From positions 1 to 64,000 of the forward strand of contig DATHMK010000018.1 of the NCBI GenBank assembly GCA_035487155.1: DNA of 64,000 nt. Reading direction: 5' to 3'. The notes under the pieces are model-generated. The model worked only from the letters and a program-made list of their open reading frames with translations, was not told the origin of the DNA and made no database searches. This DNA comes from DAIDKA01 sp035487155. GTDB lineage: Bacteria; Pseudomonadota; Gammaproteobacteria; Steroidobacterales; Steroidobacteraceae. A program made the position numbers and the translations under genes. This document shows, piece by piece, positions 55,013-63,528 of this stretch (position 1 is its first letter; each line of letters starts with the position of its first letter).

Positions 55013-56592
55013 GAGCCGGCCGCCAGCACGCTGCGTGCCACCTGCTCATCACTGAACACGCGGCGGTCGGTGCCGTAGATCTGGTAGTTCTCGTGACCCT
55101 TGCCCGCGATCAGCACCAGATCGCCGGGCGCCGCACCGCGAATGGCTTCACGAATCGCCGTGGCCCGATCATGTTCGACGTGCACGGTCTCGGTGCTGCC
55201 GATGATGCCGGCAAGAATGTCGCGCACGATGGCCGCGGGGTCCTCGGTGCGCGGATTGTCATCGGTCACGGTAATGACATCGGCGCGGCTCGCGGCGATG
55301 CGCCCCATGAGGGGGCGCTTGAGTGCATCCCGGTCCCCGCCACAGCCGAACACCAGGTGCAAGCGGCCGCGGCAGTGGGTCCGCGCCGCCGCCAGCGCCT
55401 TGTCGAGTGCATCCGGGGTGTGGGCATAGTCGACGATGACCGTGGGCTGCGCGCCCGGCGCGGGCGCCGTGACGCGCTGCATGCGTCCGGGAGCGGCGAC
55501 ACAGCGCGCAAGTGCCGCGATTGCGCTGGGCAGCGGTACCTGCGCCGCCAGCAGCACCGCCAGCGTCGTCAGGACATTGTCGACATTGAAGTCACCGAGC
55601 AGCGACACGCTCAGCTGCGCCGCGCCCCAGGAGGTGGCCAGCCTCAGCTCCAGCCCCTCATTGTGGGCATTGACCTGGGTGGCGAGCACATGCGCCTGCT
55701 CGTGGGGGTCAGTGCCGCGGGCCGTCACGACCAGGCGTCCGGGAGCGCCAGGCGCCGCGGCCAGTTCCCGCCCGAAGCCGTCGTCGATGTTGATCACGCG
55801 GGCGGTCAGCGTCGGCCACGCGAACAGGCGTGCCTTGGCCTCGCCATAGGCCTGCATCGTGCCGTGATAGTCCAGATGATCCTGGGTCAGATTGGTGAAT
55901 GCCGCCGCGGCAAAGCGCACGGCATCCACGCGTCCCTGGTCCAGGGCATGCGAGGAGACCTCCATCGCCACCGCCGCAGCACCCGAGGCGCGCAGGCTCG
56001 CCAGCTGCCGATGTACGCTCACCACATCAGACGTGGTGTGCGCAACTGGCTGCAGCGCACCGGTGGTGCCGTACCCCAGGGTGCCGATGTAGGCGGCGGG
56101 CCGGCCACACAGTGACAGGGCCTGCGCGATCAGCCACGCGCAGGTGGTCTTGCCATTGGTGCCCGTGACCCCCACGACGTGCATGGCCTGGGAGGGCTGG
56201 CCGAAAAAACGGTCGGCGATGAGGCCCAGGTGCGCGCGCAGATTCGGCACTGCGACCACGATCTGCTCCTCGTCCTGGCCGGCGCGCTGACGGATCCTCT
56301 GCAGCAGTCGCGCCGCCGCTTCCAGCGCCCGCGGCTCACCGTCGTGCGGGGTCTCGTAGACCACGGCGCGCGCACCGCGCTCGGAGGCCTGTGCCGCGAA
56401 CTCGATGCCGTGCCGGCCGTTGCCGCGCGCCTGGCCGCGACAGGCCAGAAACAGCGCCCCGGGCGTGACCTCGCGGCTGTCCAGCGTCAGATCGCTGACC
56501 GCCACATCCGCCGGCGCCTCGACGATGCCGCTGAGCAATTGCCGCAGGTTGCGCGCCGCGCCCCCGGGCACCGTACCGCTACCGTGCATCAT
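55009..56592 (-). CDS. murE: UDP-MurNAc-L-alanyl-D-glutamate--meso-DAP ligase MurE
   Basis: Adds the third residue of the stem peptide. The 527 residues hold LTLDSREVTPGALFLAC, ATP motif VTGTNGKTTCAWLI, and the amino-acid selecting motif DNPRTEDP, whose DNPR signature indicates meso-diaminopimelate rather than lysine. The start is ATG 56592 in a TGA overlap with ftsI; a second ATG follows at once. Confidence 0.97.
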   Translation of the reverse strand: MMHGSGTVPGGAARNLRQLLSGIVEAPADVAVSDLTLDSREVTPGALFLACRGQARGNGRHGIEFAAQASERGARAVVYETPHDGEPRALEAAARLLQRIRQRAGQDEEQIVVAVPNLRAHLGLIADRFFGQPSQAMHVVGVTGTNGKTTCAWLIAQALSLCGRPAAYIGTLGYGTTGALQPVAHTTSDVVSVHRQLASLRASGAAAVAMEVSSHALDQGRVDAVRFAAAAFTNLTQDHLDYHGTMQAYGEAKARLFAWPTLTARVINIDDGFGRELAAAPGAPGRLVVTARGTDPHEQAHVLATQVNAHNEGLELRLATSWGAAQLSVSLLGDFNVDNVLTTLAVLLAAQVPLPSAIAALARCVAAPGRMQRVTAPAPGAQPTVIVDYAHTPDALDKALAAARTHCRGRLHLVFGCGGDRDALKRPLMGRIAASRADVITVTDDNPRTEDPAAIVRDILAGIIGSTETVHVEHDRATAIREAIRGAAPGDLVLIAGKGHENYQIYGTDRRVFSDEQVARSVLAAGS

Positions 56593-58349
56593 CGGCGCGC
56601 CACCGTGTGGGTGCCCGGATGCGGATGCGCCGGCAGCGGTGCGGGCGCCTCATCGGCCGGCACCCCCGGTGTGGTATCGGGCGCCACGCCCAGCAGCCGC
56701 AGTGCCGGCCCCATGACCGCCGAGAACACCGGGGCGGCGACGTCACCGCCGCGATGCAGGCCTGCACTCGGGGTATCGATCACGACCACGGCGGCCAGGC
56801 GCGGATCGGAGGCCGGCGCCACACCGGCGAACACCGACATGAACAGACTCTTCGAGTAGCCCCCATCCGTGGCCTTCTCCGCGGTGCCGGTCTTGCCCGC
56901 AACACGATAGCCATAGATGGCGGCCTTGGTGCCCGTGCCCTCCGCGGCGACCACGGTTTCGAGCATCGCCACCAGCTCCCGGCAGGTATGCTCGGTGAGC
57001 ACGCGTTCGCCCTCCGGCGCGGTGGTCACCGGCAGGAATGACACCGGGCGCCTGACGCCCATGGCCCCGAAGGTGGCATAGCCCTGCGCCAGCTGCAGCG
57101 GCGTCACCGACAGGCCATAGCCATGGGACATGGTGGCGATGCCGATCGGACGCCAGTGTGCGTAGTTGCTGAGCACGCCGGCTGATTCACCGGGAAAGCC
57201 GCTGGCCGTCACCTGACCCAGACCCAACTGCGAAAGCGTGGTCCAGATCAGTTCCGGCGGCAGCGATAGCGCCAGATGGATCATGCCGACATTGGAACTC
57301 TTGGCGAGGATGGTCGCGATGTCGATGCGTCCGAGCGGATGCTCGTCGGGGAAGATCGTCGCGCCGACTTTGATCTCGCCCGGCGCGGTGTCGATGATGC
57401 TGTGATCATCGTAGCGACCCGACTGGATGGCGGCGGCGACGAAGAAGGGCTTGATGGTGGAACCGGCCTCCAGGATGTCCGTCACCGCGCGGTTGCGGTA
57501 GTCGGCCGGATCGGCCTGCTCACGGTCATTGGGATTGAAGCCCGGCTGATTGACCATGGCCAGGATTTCCCCGGTCTTCACATCCAGCACGACCATGGTC
57601 CCGGCTTTGGCGTTCTGATCACGCACCGCGGCCTTGAGCTCACGGTAGGCGAGATACTGCAGGCGCAGATCAATCGACAGGCGCAGATCATGGCCGGGGC
57701 TGACCTCGCGGATGCTGTCCACATTCTGGACCACCCGCTGGAAGCCATCCTGTATGACACGCTTGGCGCCATCGGTGCCGGCCAGCCAGTGGTCGAAGGC
57801 CAGTTCCAGACCTTCCTGCCCGGCATCATCAACGTTGGTGAAGCCGAGCATCTGGCCGGTGACTTCGCCCGAGGGGTAGTAGCGGCGGTATTCGCGCTTC
57901 AGGTACACGCCGCTGATCCCCAGGTCGCGGATCTTCTCGGCCTCCACGGGCGGCAGATGCCGGGCCACGTACAGGAACTGGCGGTCCTCGTTGCTGGTGA
58001 TGCGCTGGGCCAGTTCCTGCCGGTCCAGCTTCAGGGCCTTCGCCAGGCGCGGGATCTGCTCCGGAACCGGGGCCAGCTCCTGAGGATTCACCCACACCGA
58101 GTCCACCGGGGTACTGATCGCCAGCGGTTCCCCGTTGCGGTCGGTGATCATGCCGCGGTGTGCGGTGATGGTGGCCACGCGCGAGAAGCGCTCATTGCCC
58201 TCCGAGGTGTAGAAGTCGTGGCGGTACAGCTGCAGGTGCGCCGCCTGGGCGAGCAGGCCCGCACCCGCCGCCAGCAGCAGTGCGAGTATCAGCCACGCCC
58301 GCCAGCGAAACGAGCCTGCCGTCCGGTCACGTGGATTCCTGGCTCTCAT
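56589..58349 (-). CDS. ftsI: Septal transpeptidase FtsI (PBP3)
   Basis: Class B penicillin-binding protein, 586 residues. One N-terminal transmembrane helix (WLILALLLAAGAGLLAQ), pedestal domain, then the transpeptidase with catalytic Ser297 in GSTIKPF, KSSNVGM (SxN) and KTGTAEK (KTG). The C-terminal 40 residues are Pro/Ala-rich. ATG 58349 overlaps the ftsL stop. Confidence 0.97.
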   Translation of the reverse strand: MRARNPRDRTAGSFRWRAWLILALLLAAGAGLLAQAAHLQLYRHDFYTSEGNERFSRVATITAHRGMITDRNGEPLAISTPVDSVWVNPQELAPVPEQIPRLAKALKLDRQELAQRITSNEDRQFLYVARHLPPVEAEKIRDLGISGVYLKREYRRYYPSGEVTGQMLGFTNVDDAGQEGLELAFDHWLAGTDGAKRVIQDGFQRVVQNVDSIREVSPGHDLRLSIDLRLQYLAYRELKAAVRDQNAKAGTMVVLDVKTGEILAMVNQPGFNPNDREQADPADYRNRAVTDILEAGSTIKPFFVAAAIQSGRYDDHSIIDTAPGEIKVGATIFPDEHPLGRIDIATILAKSSNVGMIHLALSLPPELIWTTLSQLGLGQVTASGFPGESAGVLSNYAHWRPIGIATMSHGYGLSVTPLQLAQGYATFGAMGVRRPVSFLPVTTAPEGERVLTEHTCRELVAMLETVVAAEGTGTKAAIYGYRVAGKTGTAEKATDGGYSKSLFMSVFAGVAPASDPRLAAVVVIDTPSAGLHRGGDVAAPVFSAVMGPALRLLGVAPDTTPGVPADEAPAPLPAHPHPGTHTVARR

Positions 58350-58630
58350 GGGGCGACGATCTTGATCTCCTGCGCCGGCGGCGTGGCCATGTGCAGGCGA
58401 TTGGTGGCCACGTTCTCGACAAAGGCATGCTGGGACCAGGCGCTTTGTTCAAGCTGCAACTGACCCCATTCGATGTCCAGATTGTCCCGCTGCTCCGACA
58501 GCTGCTGCAGCTGCATGAACATCTCGCGGGTGCGATGCTTGCACCACACGGCCCCGGCCGCCGAGCCCAGTGCCGCCAGCCACAGCAACGGCACCACCAC
58601 GGCGTAGACCAGCGTGCGCGATACCTTCAT
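58346..58630 (-). CDS. ftsL: Cell division protein FtsL
   Basis: A 94-residue bitopic divisome protein. A short cytoplasmic part precedes one transmembrane helix (about 8-28, YAVVVPLLWLAALGSAAGAVW), then a leucine-zipper-like periplasmic coiled coil (FMQLQQLSEQRDNLDIEWGQ). Identification rests on size, topology and position between rsmH and ftsI; sequence conservation in this family is low. Confidence 0.92.
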   Translation of the reverse strand: MKVSRTLVYAVVVPLLWLAALGSAAGAVWCKHRTREMFMQLQQLSEQRDNLDIEWGQLQLEQSAWSQHAFVENVATNRLHMATPPAQEIKIVAP

Positions 58631-59565
58631 GACAGCTTCTCGGCAACCCGCAGCAGCGCGCTGCGGGCACGCGGATTGCGCGCCAGTTCGGTTGCGCCGG
58701 GGCGTAGCTTGCGTCCCACCAGTTTCATGCGCGGCTGGGCCGACGGCGGAATCACCGGCAGATGCGCCAGGGCCGGGTCGATGCTGGAATGATGCGCCAT
58801 GAACTGCTTGACGGCGCGGTCCTCCAGGGAGTGGAAGCTGATGACGGCCAGACGCCCGGCGGGTGCCAGCACTTCGAAGGCGCCCTCGAGTCCGGCCTTG
58901 AGTTCCCCGAGCTCATCGTTGATGAACATGCGCAGCGCCTGAAAAGTGCGCGTTGCCGGGTTCTTGCCCGGTTCGCGGGTGCGTACCGCGCGGGCGACGA
59001 TTTCGGCGAGCTGCGCGGTGCGGGTGAGCGGTGCGCGCGCGCGCGCCGTGACGATGGCCTGCGCCACGCGGCGCGCAAAGCGCTCCTCGCCCAGGCTCGC
59101 GATCACCTCGCGCATCTCGTCGATGCCCGCCCTGGCGAGCCATGCAGCAACCGGCTCACCACGTGTCGGGTCCATGCGCATATCGAGCGGACCGTCGGCC
59201 CGGAAGCTGAATCCGCGCTCGGGTTCATCAAGCTGCGGGGACGATACGCCAAGGTCAAAGAGCACTCCGCCGCATGGGCGTCCCTGCGCATGCGCCGGCA
59301 CGAGAGTCGCAAGGGCCGAAAACGGCGCGTGCTGGAGCGTGAGGCGCAAGTCGCCGGCGAAGCGCTGGCGGCCCGCCGCGATGGCCTGCGGATCGCGATC
59401 GAGCGCGAGCACGCGGCCTTCTCCACCCAAGGTCTCGAGAATGCGTGCCGTGTGGCCGCCGCGCCCGAACGTTGCATCGACATAGTACCCACCCGCCCTG
59501 AGAGCCAATGCCGCATGCACTTCATCGACGAGCACCGCAGCGTGCTCGTCCATGAGTGCAGTCAC
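58627..59565 (-). CDS. rsmH: 16S rRNA (cytosine1402-N4)-methyltransferase RsmH
   Basis: N4-methylates C1402 in the ribosomal P site, 312 residues. SAM motif YYVDATFGRGGHTARIL, DLGVSSPQLDEPERGFSF, ALRMFINDELGEL and SFHSLEDRAVKQFM are family hallmarks. ATG 59565 makes an ATGA overlap with mraZ; ATG 59553 is an alternative. RsmI, which makes the 2'-O methyl on the same base, is encoded 1.1 kb upstream. Confidence 0.97.
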   Translation of the reverse strand: MTALMDEHAAVLVDEVHAALALRAGGYYVDATFGRGGHTARILETLGGEGRVLALDRDPQAIAAGRQRFAGDLRLTLQHAPFSALATLVPAHAQGRPCGGVLFDLGVSSPQLDEPERGFSFRADGPLDMRMDPTRGEPVAAWLARAGIDEMREVIASLGEERFARRVAQAIVTARARAPLTRTAQLAEIVARAVRTREPGKNPATRTFQALRMFINDELGELKAGLEGAFEVLAPAGRLAVISFHSLEDRAVKQFMAHHSSIDPALAHLPVIPPSAQPRMKLVGRKLRPGATELARNPRARSALLRVAEKLS

Positions 59566-60050
59566 TTTTGTTCTGGCGGGTCACGACGCACACCCGCCGA
59601 CAGCTTCACTTCATTCAATCCCGCCGCCGGCACCGCCGAGCGCAGTTCCGGTTTCATGGAGGCCAGCGCCGCCTGTTTCAGGGCGCTGGCATCCCACAAT
59701 TCAAGGTGGTTTCCCTGACCCAGCAGCATGGCGTCACGCTGCAGCCCGGTGAATTCGCGCAGTTCCCCGGGAATCAGCACGCGCCCATGGCTGTCGATGT
59801 CCAGATCGGCGGCAAAGCCGACCATCAGGCGCTGTAGCCAGCGCGTTTCAGAATCGAGGTTGGGCAGATTCAGGAGCGAGTCCTGAAGCCGCTGCCACTC
59901 GCTCAGGGGGTAGACCAGTACGCACTGATCACGATCGATGGTGGCCACCACTTTGCGCTCGCCGGCCTGTGCCAGGGCGTCGCGCACGTCTACGGGCAGG
60001 ACCATTCGCCCCTTCACATCGAGAGTGACCTTTGCTGCACCGCGGAACAC
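59562..60050 (-). CDS. mraZ: Transcriptional regulator MraZ
   Basis: DNA-binding repressor of the dcw operon, 162 residues with two AbrB-like SpoVT domains (FRGAAKVTLDVKGRMVLPV and DLDIDSHGRVLIPGELREF). GTG 60050 is chosen because VFRGA matches the family start; the frame upstream runs through the operator. GGGGG is 5-9 bases before the GTG. Three MraZ boxes and a strong promoter lie upstream, consistent with autoregulation. Confidence 0.95.
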   Translation of the reverse strand: MFRGAAKVTLDVKGRMVLPVDVRDALAQAGERKVVATIDRDQCVLVYPLSEWQRLQDSLLNLPNLDSETRWLQRLMVGFAADLDIDSHGRVLIPGELREFTGLQRDAMLLGQGNHLELWDASALKQAALASMKPELRSAVPAAGLNEVKLSAGVRRDPPEQK

Positions 60051-60070
60051 GAGACCCCCGGGGCGGGAAG

Positions 60071-60095
60071 CCCACTCCCACCCACATTTCCCCAC
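60071..60095 (-). promoter_or_regulatory. MraZ operator: three GTGGG boxes at 10-bp spacing
   Basis: On the minus strand GTGGG occurs at 60095-60091, 60085-60081 and 60075-60071, exactly one helical turn apart. E. coli MraZ binds tandem TGGGN repeats with 5-bp spacers, which is the same period. The boxes lie between the promoter and the GTG start, suited to repression. Confidence 0.85.
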
Positions 60096-60103
60096 CTGGA
60101 GGC

Positions 60104-60133
60104 ACTATAGGAATCTGCGGTCCAATATGTCAA
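60104..60133 (-). promoter_or_regulatory. Promoter of the mra/dcw operon
   Basis: On the minus strand a perfect -35 TTGACA (60133-60128) and TATAGT (60109-60104) are 18 bp apart. The predicted start near 60097 is immediately upstream of the MraZ boxes. It is the only strong promoter seen for the 15-gene run mraZ-ftsZ. Confidence 0.85.
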
Positions 60134-60153
60134 TTGAATGAGCGGAAAAATTT

Positions 60154-60170
60154 GTCGTTGTCACAACGAC
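60154..60170. repeat. Perfect 17-bp palindrome upstream of the mra promoter
   Basis: GTCGTTGT and ACAACGAC flank a single C. It lies 20 bp upstream of the mra -35 hexamer and looks like a dimeric regulator site. No known operator is recognised. Confidence 0.6.
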
Positions 60171-60204
60171 TTATGGTCAAATCGGGCCGCCCGCCCGGCG
60201 CCCT

Positions 60205-60242
60205 CGGCAGCAGTCTTCTTATCTATCAGAAGCTTGCTGCCG
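60205..60242. repeat. Imperfect hairpin between rnpB and the mra promoter
   Basis: CGGCAGCA (60205-60212) pairs with TGCTGCCG (60235-60242); inside, CTTC/GAAG also pair after a 2x2 mismatch. There is no T-run on either side. It may mark the end of the rnpB precursor or limit read-through into mraZ. Confidence 0.45.
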
Positions 60243-60297
60243 AAAGCTTATACAGTAGGTCACAATTGGGACCCCTGTATGGGCCCCTGGAAACCAA

Positions 60298-60685
<388 letters not shown>

Positions 60686-60692
60686 AGCGGCC

Positions 60693-60721
60693 ACCATACG
60701 GGCTTGTCGGCCGCGCCTCAA
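60693..60721 (-). promoter_or_regulatory. Promoter of rnpB
   Basis: On the minus strand TTGAGG (60721-60716) and TATGGT (60698-60693) are 17 bp apart, and the rnpB 5' end follows 7 bp later. It begins 5 bp after the rsmI stop. Confidence 0.75.
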
Positions 60722-60726
60722 GCGCC

Positions 60727-61587
60727 TCACTCCGGGTCCTGACCGCCGCGCAGCTGCAGCGCCAGTTCGTAGGCCTCCGCGCGTCGGCCCCCGGCCAACT
60801 GCGCGGCCACCGCCGCAGCCTTGCCGGGCGGCAATTCGCGCACCAGCAGTTCCAGCGCGCGGCGCATCAGGCTCATGTCGGCGCCGGTATGCAGCGGCGG
60901 CGCACCCTGCACGACCAGTGTGATCTCGCCCCGCTGCAGATTCGGATCCTGCTGCGCAAGCTGGCGCAGTTGCTCGAGCGTGCCGCGGTACACCGACTCA
61001 TGAAGCTTGGTGAGCTCGCGCGCGATGACCGCCGGGCGCTCCGCTCCCAATATGGTTGACAAGTCAACGAGGCTCTCGGCGATGCGGTGCGGCGCCTCGA
61101 AGAACACCATGGTGCGCGCCTCGGTGGCAAGCGCGCCGAGGCGCGCGCGGCGTTCGCGGCCGGCCGCCGGCAGGAATCCCTCGAAACAGAACCGGTCCAC
61201 CGGCAGCGCCGCGAGCGCCAGGGCAGCGGTGATTGCCGAAGGTCCGGGCACCACGCTCACCGCAACGCCTTGCGCGACCGCGGCGCGCAGCAGCTCGAAT
61301 CCCGGATCGCTGAGCAGCGGCGTGCCGGCATCGCTGACCAGCACCACCCGCGCACCCTGCGCCAGCTTTGCGAGCAGCTCCGGCAGCCGCTGCGTCTCAT
61401 TGTGCGCATGCAGGGACAACAGTGGCTTGGCGATGCCCAGATGCTGCAGCAGACCCAGGGTGCGGCGCGTGTCCTCGGCTGCGATCAGGTCCGCGCCCGC
61501 CAGCGCCTCGCGCACGCGCTCGCTCAGATCTCCCATGTTTCCGATGGGAGTGGCGACGATGTCAAGCCGGCCGGGTTGATTGCCCAC
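60727..61587 (-). CDS. rsmI: 16S rRNA (cytidine1402-2'-O)-methyltransferase RsmI
   Basis: Adds the 2'-O methyl to C1402, working with RsmH. The 286 residues (GTG 61587) have the tetrapyrrole-methylase-like fold: LDIVATPIGNMGDLSERV, IAAEDTRRT, LVSDAGTPLLSDPGF, VPGPSAITAALALAALP and FFEAPHRIAESL. A longer frame runs upstream into the lpoA start and is rejected because the family begins near GRLDIV. It is divergent from lpoA (54 bp between starts). Confidence 0.95.
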   Translation of the reverse strand: MGNQPGRLDIVATPIGNMGDLSERVREALAGADLIAAEDTRRTLGLLQHLGIAKPLLSLHAHNETQRLPELLAKLAQGARVVLVSDAGTPLLSDPGFELLRAAVAQGVAVSVVPGPSAITAALALAALPVDRFCFEGFLPAAGRERRARLGALATEARTMVFFEAPHRIAESLVDLSTILGAERPAVIARELTKLHESVYRGTLEQLRQLAQQDPNLQRGEITLVVQGAPPLHTGADMSLMRRALELLVRELPPGKAAAVAAQLAGGRRAEAYELALQLRGGQDPE

Positions 61588-61593
61588 TATAAT
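61588..61593 (+). promoter_or_regulatory. Candidate -10 element for lpoA
   Basis: TATAAT lies 48 bp before the lpoA ATG, in the divergent rsmI-lpoA spacer. No good -35 hexamer is at the right distance, so confidence is low. Confidence 0.35.
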
Positions 61594-61641
61594 CCCCTGT
61601 ATTGCCCCATCCTGCCGTCGAAAGGCAACGCACAGCAACCC

Positions 61642-62916
61642 ATGCCCGAATTCCGACGCTCCCTGCATCTGCACATCGCAACTCTGGCGGCGCTGCTGGG
61701 CCTGCAATTGGCCAGCTGCGCTGATGTCCAATCCGAGCCGGACCAGTCCCCGCCGGGCGTTCTGACGCCCAGCCCCGGCAACCGTCAGAGCGCACCGGCC
61801 GCGCCGCCTGGATCGGGCCCGCGCCAGGGTGCGCCGCAGATGCCCCTGACCGGCGGTCCGCAGATCGCGTTGCTGCTGCCGCTTTCCGGGCGCCAGGGCG
61901 CGGCGGCGCTGCAGGTCCGCGATGGTTTCCTGACCGCCTACTATTCGCTGCCGGCCACGCAGCGCCCGGACCTGCGCGTCTATGACACCGGCCAGATGAG
62001 CATTGCCGCGGCGCTCAATCAGGCGACCACGGATGGCGCGGGTTTCATCGTCGGGCCGCTGACCCGCGAGGAAGCCGCAGCCGCCGCGCTCTACAGCGGC
62101 CCGCGGCCGCCCATGTTGATTCTCAACGCCCTCAACGGCCCGGCGCCGGCCGGCAATGCGCTGTACCAGTTCGCGCTCTCACCCGAGGAGGAGGCGCGGC
62201 AGGTCGCCCGCCGGGTGGTGGCCGACGGCAACCGCGCCGGGGTTGCGCTGGTGCCCGATGGTGAATGGGGACGGCGGGTGCTGGCGGCGTTTGCCCAGGA
62301 ATTGAACGCCGCGGGCGGCCAGCTGCTGGATAGCGCCACCTACGATGCCGACAGCACCGACTATGCCGCGGCCATCAGCCAGGTACTGCGCACCAATGAG
62401 AGCGAGGCGCGCGCCAAGCGCCTGGAGTCGGTGCTGGGCACCCGCCTCACCACGCAGTGGCGGCGCCGGGGCGATGTGACCTTCATCTTCTCTCCCGGGC
62501 AGGCACAGGCCGAACGGCTGCTGCGCCCGCAGCTTAAGTTCTATTTTGCCGGGGACGTACCCACCTACGCCACGGCCGATGCCTTTGAACCGAACTCCAG
62601 TTCCAACCAGGATCTGGATGGACTGTTTTTTCCCGATGCGCCCTGGCTGCTGGGCGGCGCGCTCGTCGACAGCGTTCGCGATGCCACCAATGCGGCCTGG
62701 CCTACCGGCAGTCCACGGCGCAGTATCCTCTTCGCCTTTGGCTTCGATGCCGAGCGCATGGCAACCGCGCTGCGCTCGATTCCCCCGCAAAGCAGCGCCA
62801 CCAGTCTCGCCGTGGATGGGCTTACCGGACACCTCAGCGTCGCCGCCGACGGCCATGTGCTGCGGGACCTGATGTGGGCGCAGATACGCAATGGTGAGCC
62901 GCGGCTGCTGAACTGA
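61642..62916 (+). CDS. lpoA: PBP1A activator lipoprotein LpoA (short form)
   Basis: Outer-membrane lipoprotein, 424 residues. The signal peptide ends in lipobox LASC (Cys about residue 26), followed by a Pro/Gly/Gln-rich linker, then the periplasmic-binding-protein-like LppC domain from QIALLLPLSGRQGAAALQVR. E. coli LpoA has about 680 residues with an N-terminal TPR half; that half is missing here. The rsmI/lpoA pair is conserved. ATG 61642 gives the proper signal peptide. Confidence 0.9.
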   Translation: MPEFRRSLHLHIATLAALLGLQLASCADVQSEPDQSPPGVLTPSPGNRQSAPAAPPGSGPRQGAPQMPLTGGPQIALLLPLSGRQGAAALQVRDGFLTAYYSLPATQRPDLRVYDTGQMSIAAALNQATTDGAGFIVGPLTREEAAAAALYSGPRPPMLILNALNGPAPAGNALYQFALSPEEEARQVARRVVADGNRAGVALVPDGEWGRRVLAAFAQELNAAGGQLLDSATYDADSTDYAAAISQVLRTNESEARAKRLESVLGTRLTTQWRRRGDVTFIFSPGQAQAERLLRPQLKFYFAGDVPTYATADAFEPNSSSNQDLDGLFFPDAPWLLGGALVDSVRDATNAAWPTGSPRRSILFAFGFDAERMATALRSIPPQSSATSLAVDGLTGHLSVAADGHVLRDLMWAQIRNGEPRLLN

Positions 62917-62941
62917 ATCTCCACAACCCAAGCCCAGGTGC

Positions 62942-63094
62942 TTGGCGCGCGGGCCCGGCCGCCTCGAGCAACGACGCATCATCCGCGCGGGCGAGCCAGC
63001 TGCGCAGACAGGTCGCGACTATGCGGCGCTGCCGGTGCGATTCGACGTGCTGATCGTCGGGGATCTTAAGACCCGGGCCCCCGCGGCTGAACCG
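62942..63094 (+). pseudogene. Probable C-terminal remnant of yraN (UPF0102)
   Basis: Directly after lpoA, where yraN normally lies, the frame from TTG 62942 encodes LEQRRIIRAGEPAAQTGRDY, then AALPVRFDVLIVGD (together 62963-63064). This resembles the YraN C-terminal segment KQRRIIRAA...ALPVRFDV in pattern and spacing. The N-terminal nuclease-like two thirds (GEIDLV, VEVRYR) are absent because a stop precedes at 62909-62911 in this frame. It is read as a gene fragment; the end point is approximate. Short-motif similarity could be chance. Confidence 0.45.
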
Positions 63095-63120
63095 GCTGCG
63101 GCCCGCCTGCGCGGCTTGAG

Positions 63121-63528
63121 CTACTTGACGACTTTGAGCTGCGGGCGCGGTCGGCCCTCTTCGGTGGCCGGTGGCTTCGGCGGTGAAGGCGGCTGCGGCC
63201 CCAGGTCAGCCTCGGAGAACACCATGCCCTCCCCGGTCTCGCGTGCATAGATGCCGAGGATGGCGCCGATGGGCGCCTTGACATGGTGAACCGTGCCGGC
63301 GAAGCGCGTATCCAGTTCCAGCCATTCGTTGCCGATGGTCAGCCGCTCGGTCGCATCGTAGCTGATGTTGAGAACGATCTTGCCGTCCTTCACGAAGGCG
63401 CGCGGCACTTCCACGGCATGCCGATCGACATCGATGATGACGTGAGGCGTCTGGGCGCCGTCGGTCATCCATTGATGCATGGCGCGCAGCAGGTACGGCC
63501 GCTTGGCAGGCAGGGACGTGTCGCTCAC
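63121..63528 (-). CDS. sspB: ClpXP adaptor SspB
   Basis: Delivers ssrA-tagged proteins to ClpXP, 135 residues. KRPYLLRAMHQWMTDGAQTPH and HHVKAPIGAILGIYARETGEG are SspB signatures. A flexible Pro-rich linker ends in RPQLKVVK, the ClpX-binding tail. The GTG start at 63528 overlaps the sspA stop (GTGA). Confidence 0.94.
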   Translation of the reverse strand: MSDTSLPAKRPYLLRAMHQWMTDGAQTPHVIIDVDRHAVEVPRAFVKDGKIVLNISYDATERLTIGNEWLELDTRFAGTVHHVKAPIGAILGIYARETGEGMVFSEADLGPQPPSPPKPPATEEGRPRPQLKVVK

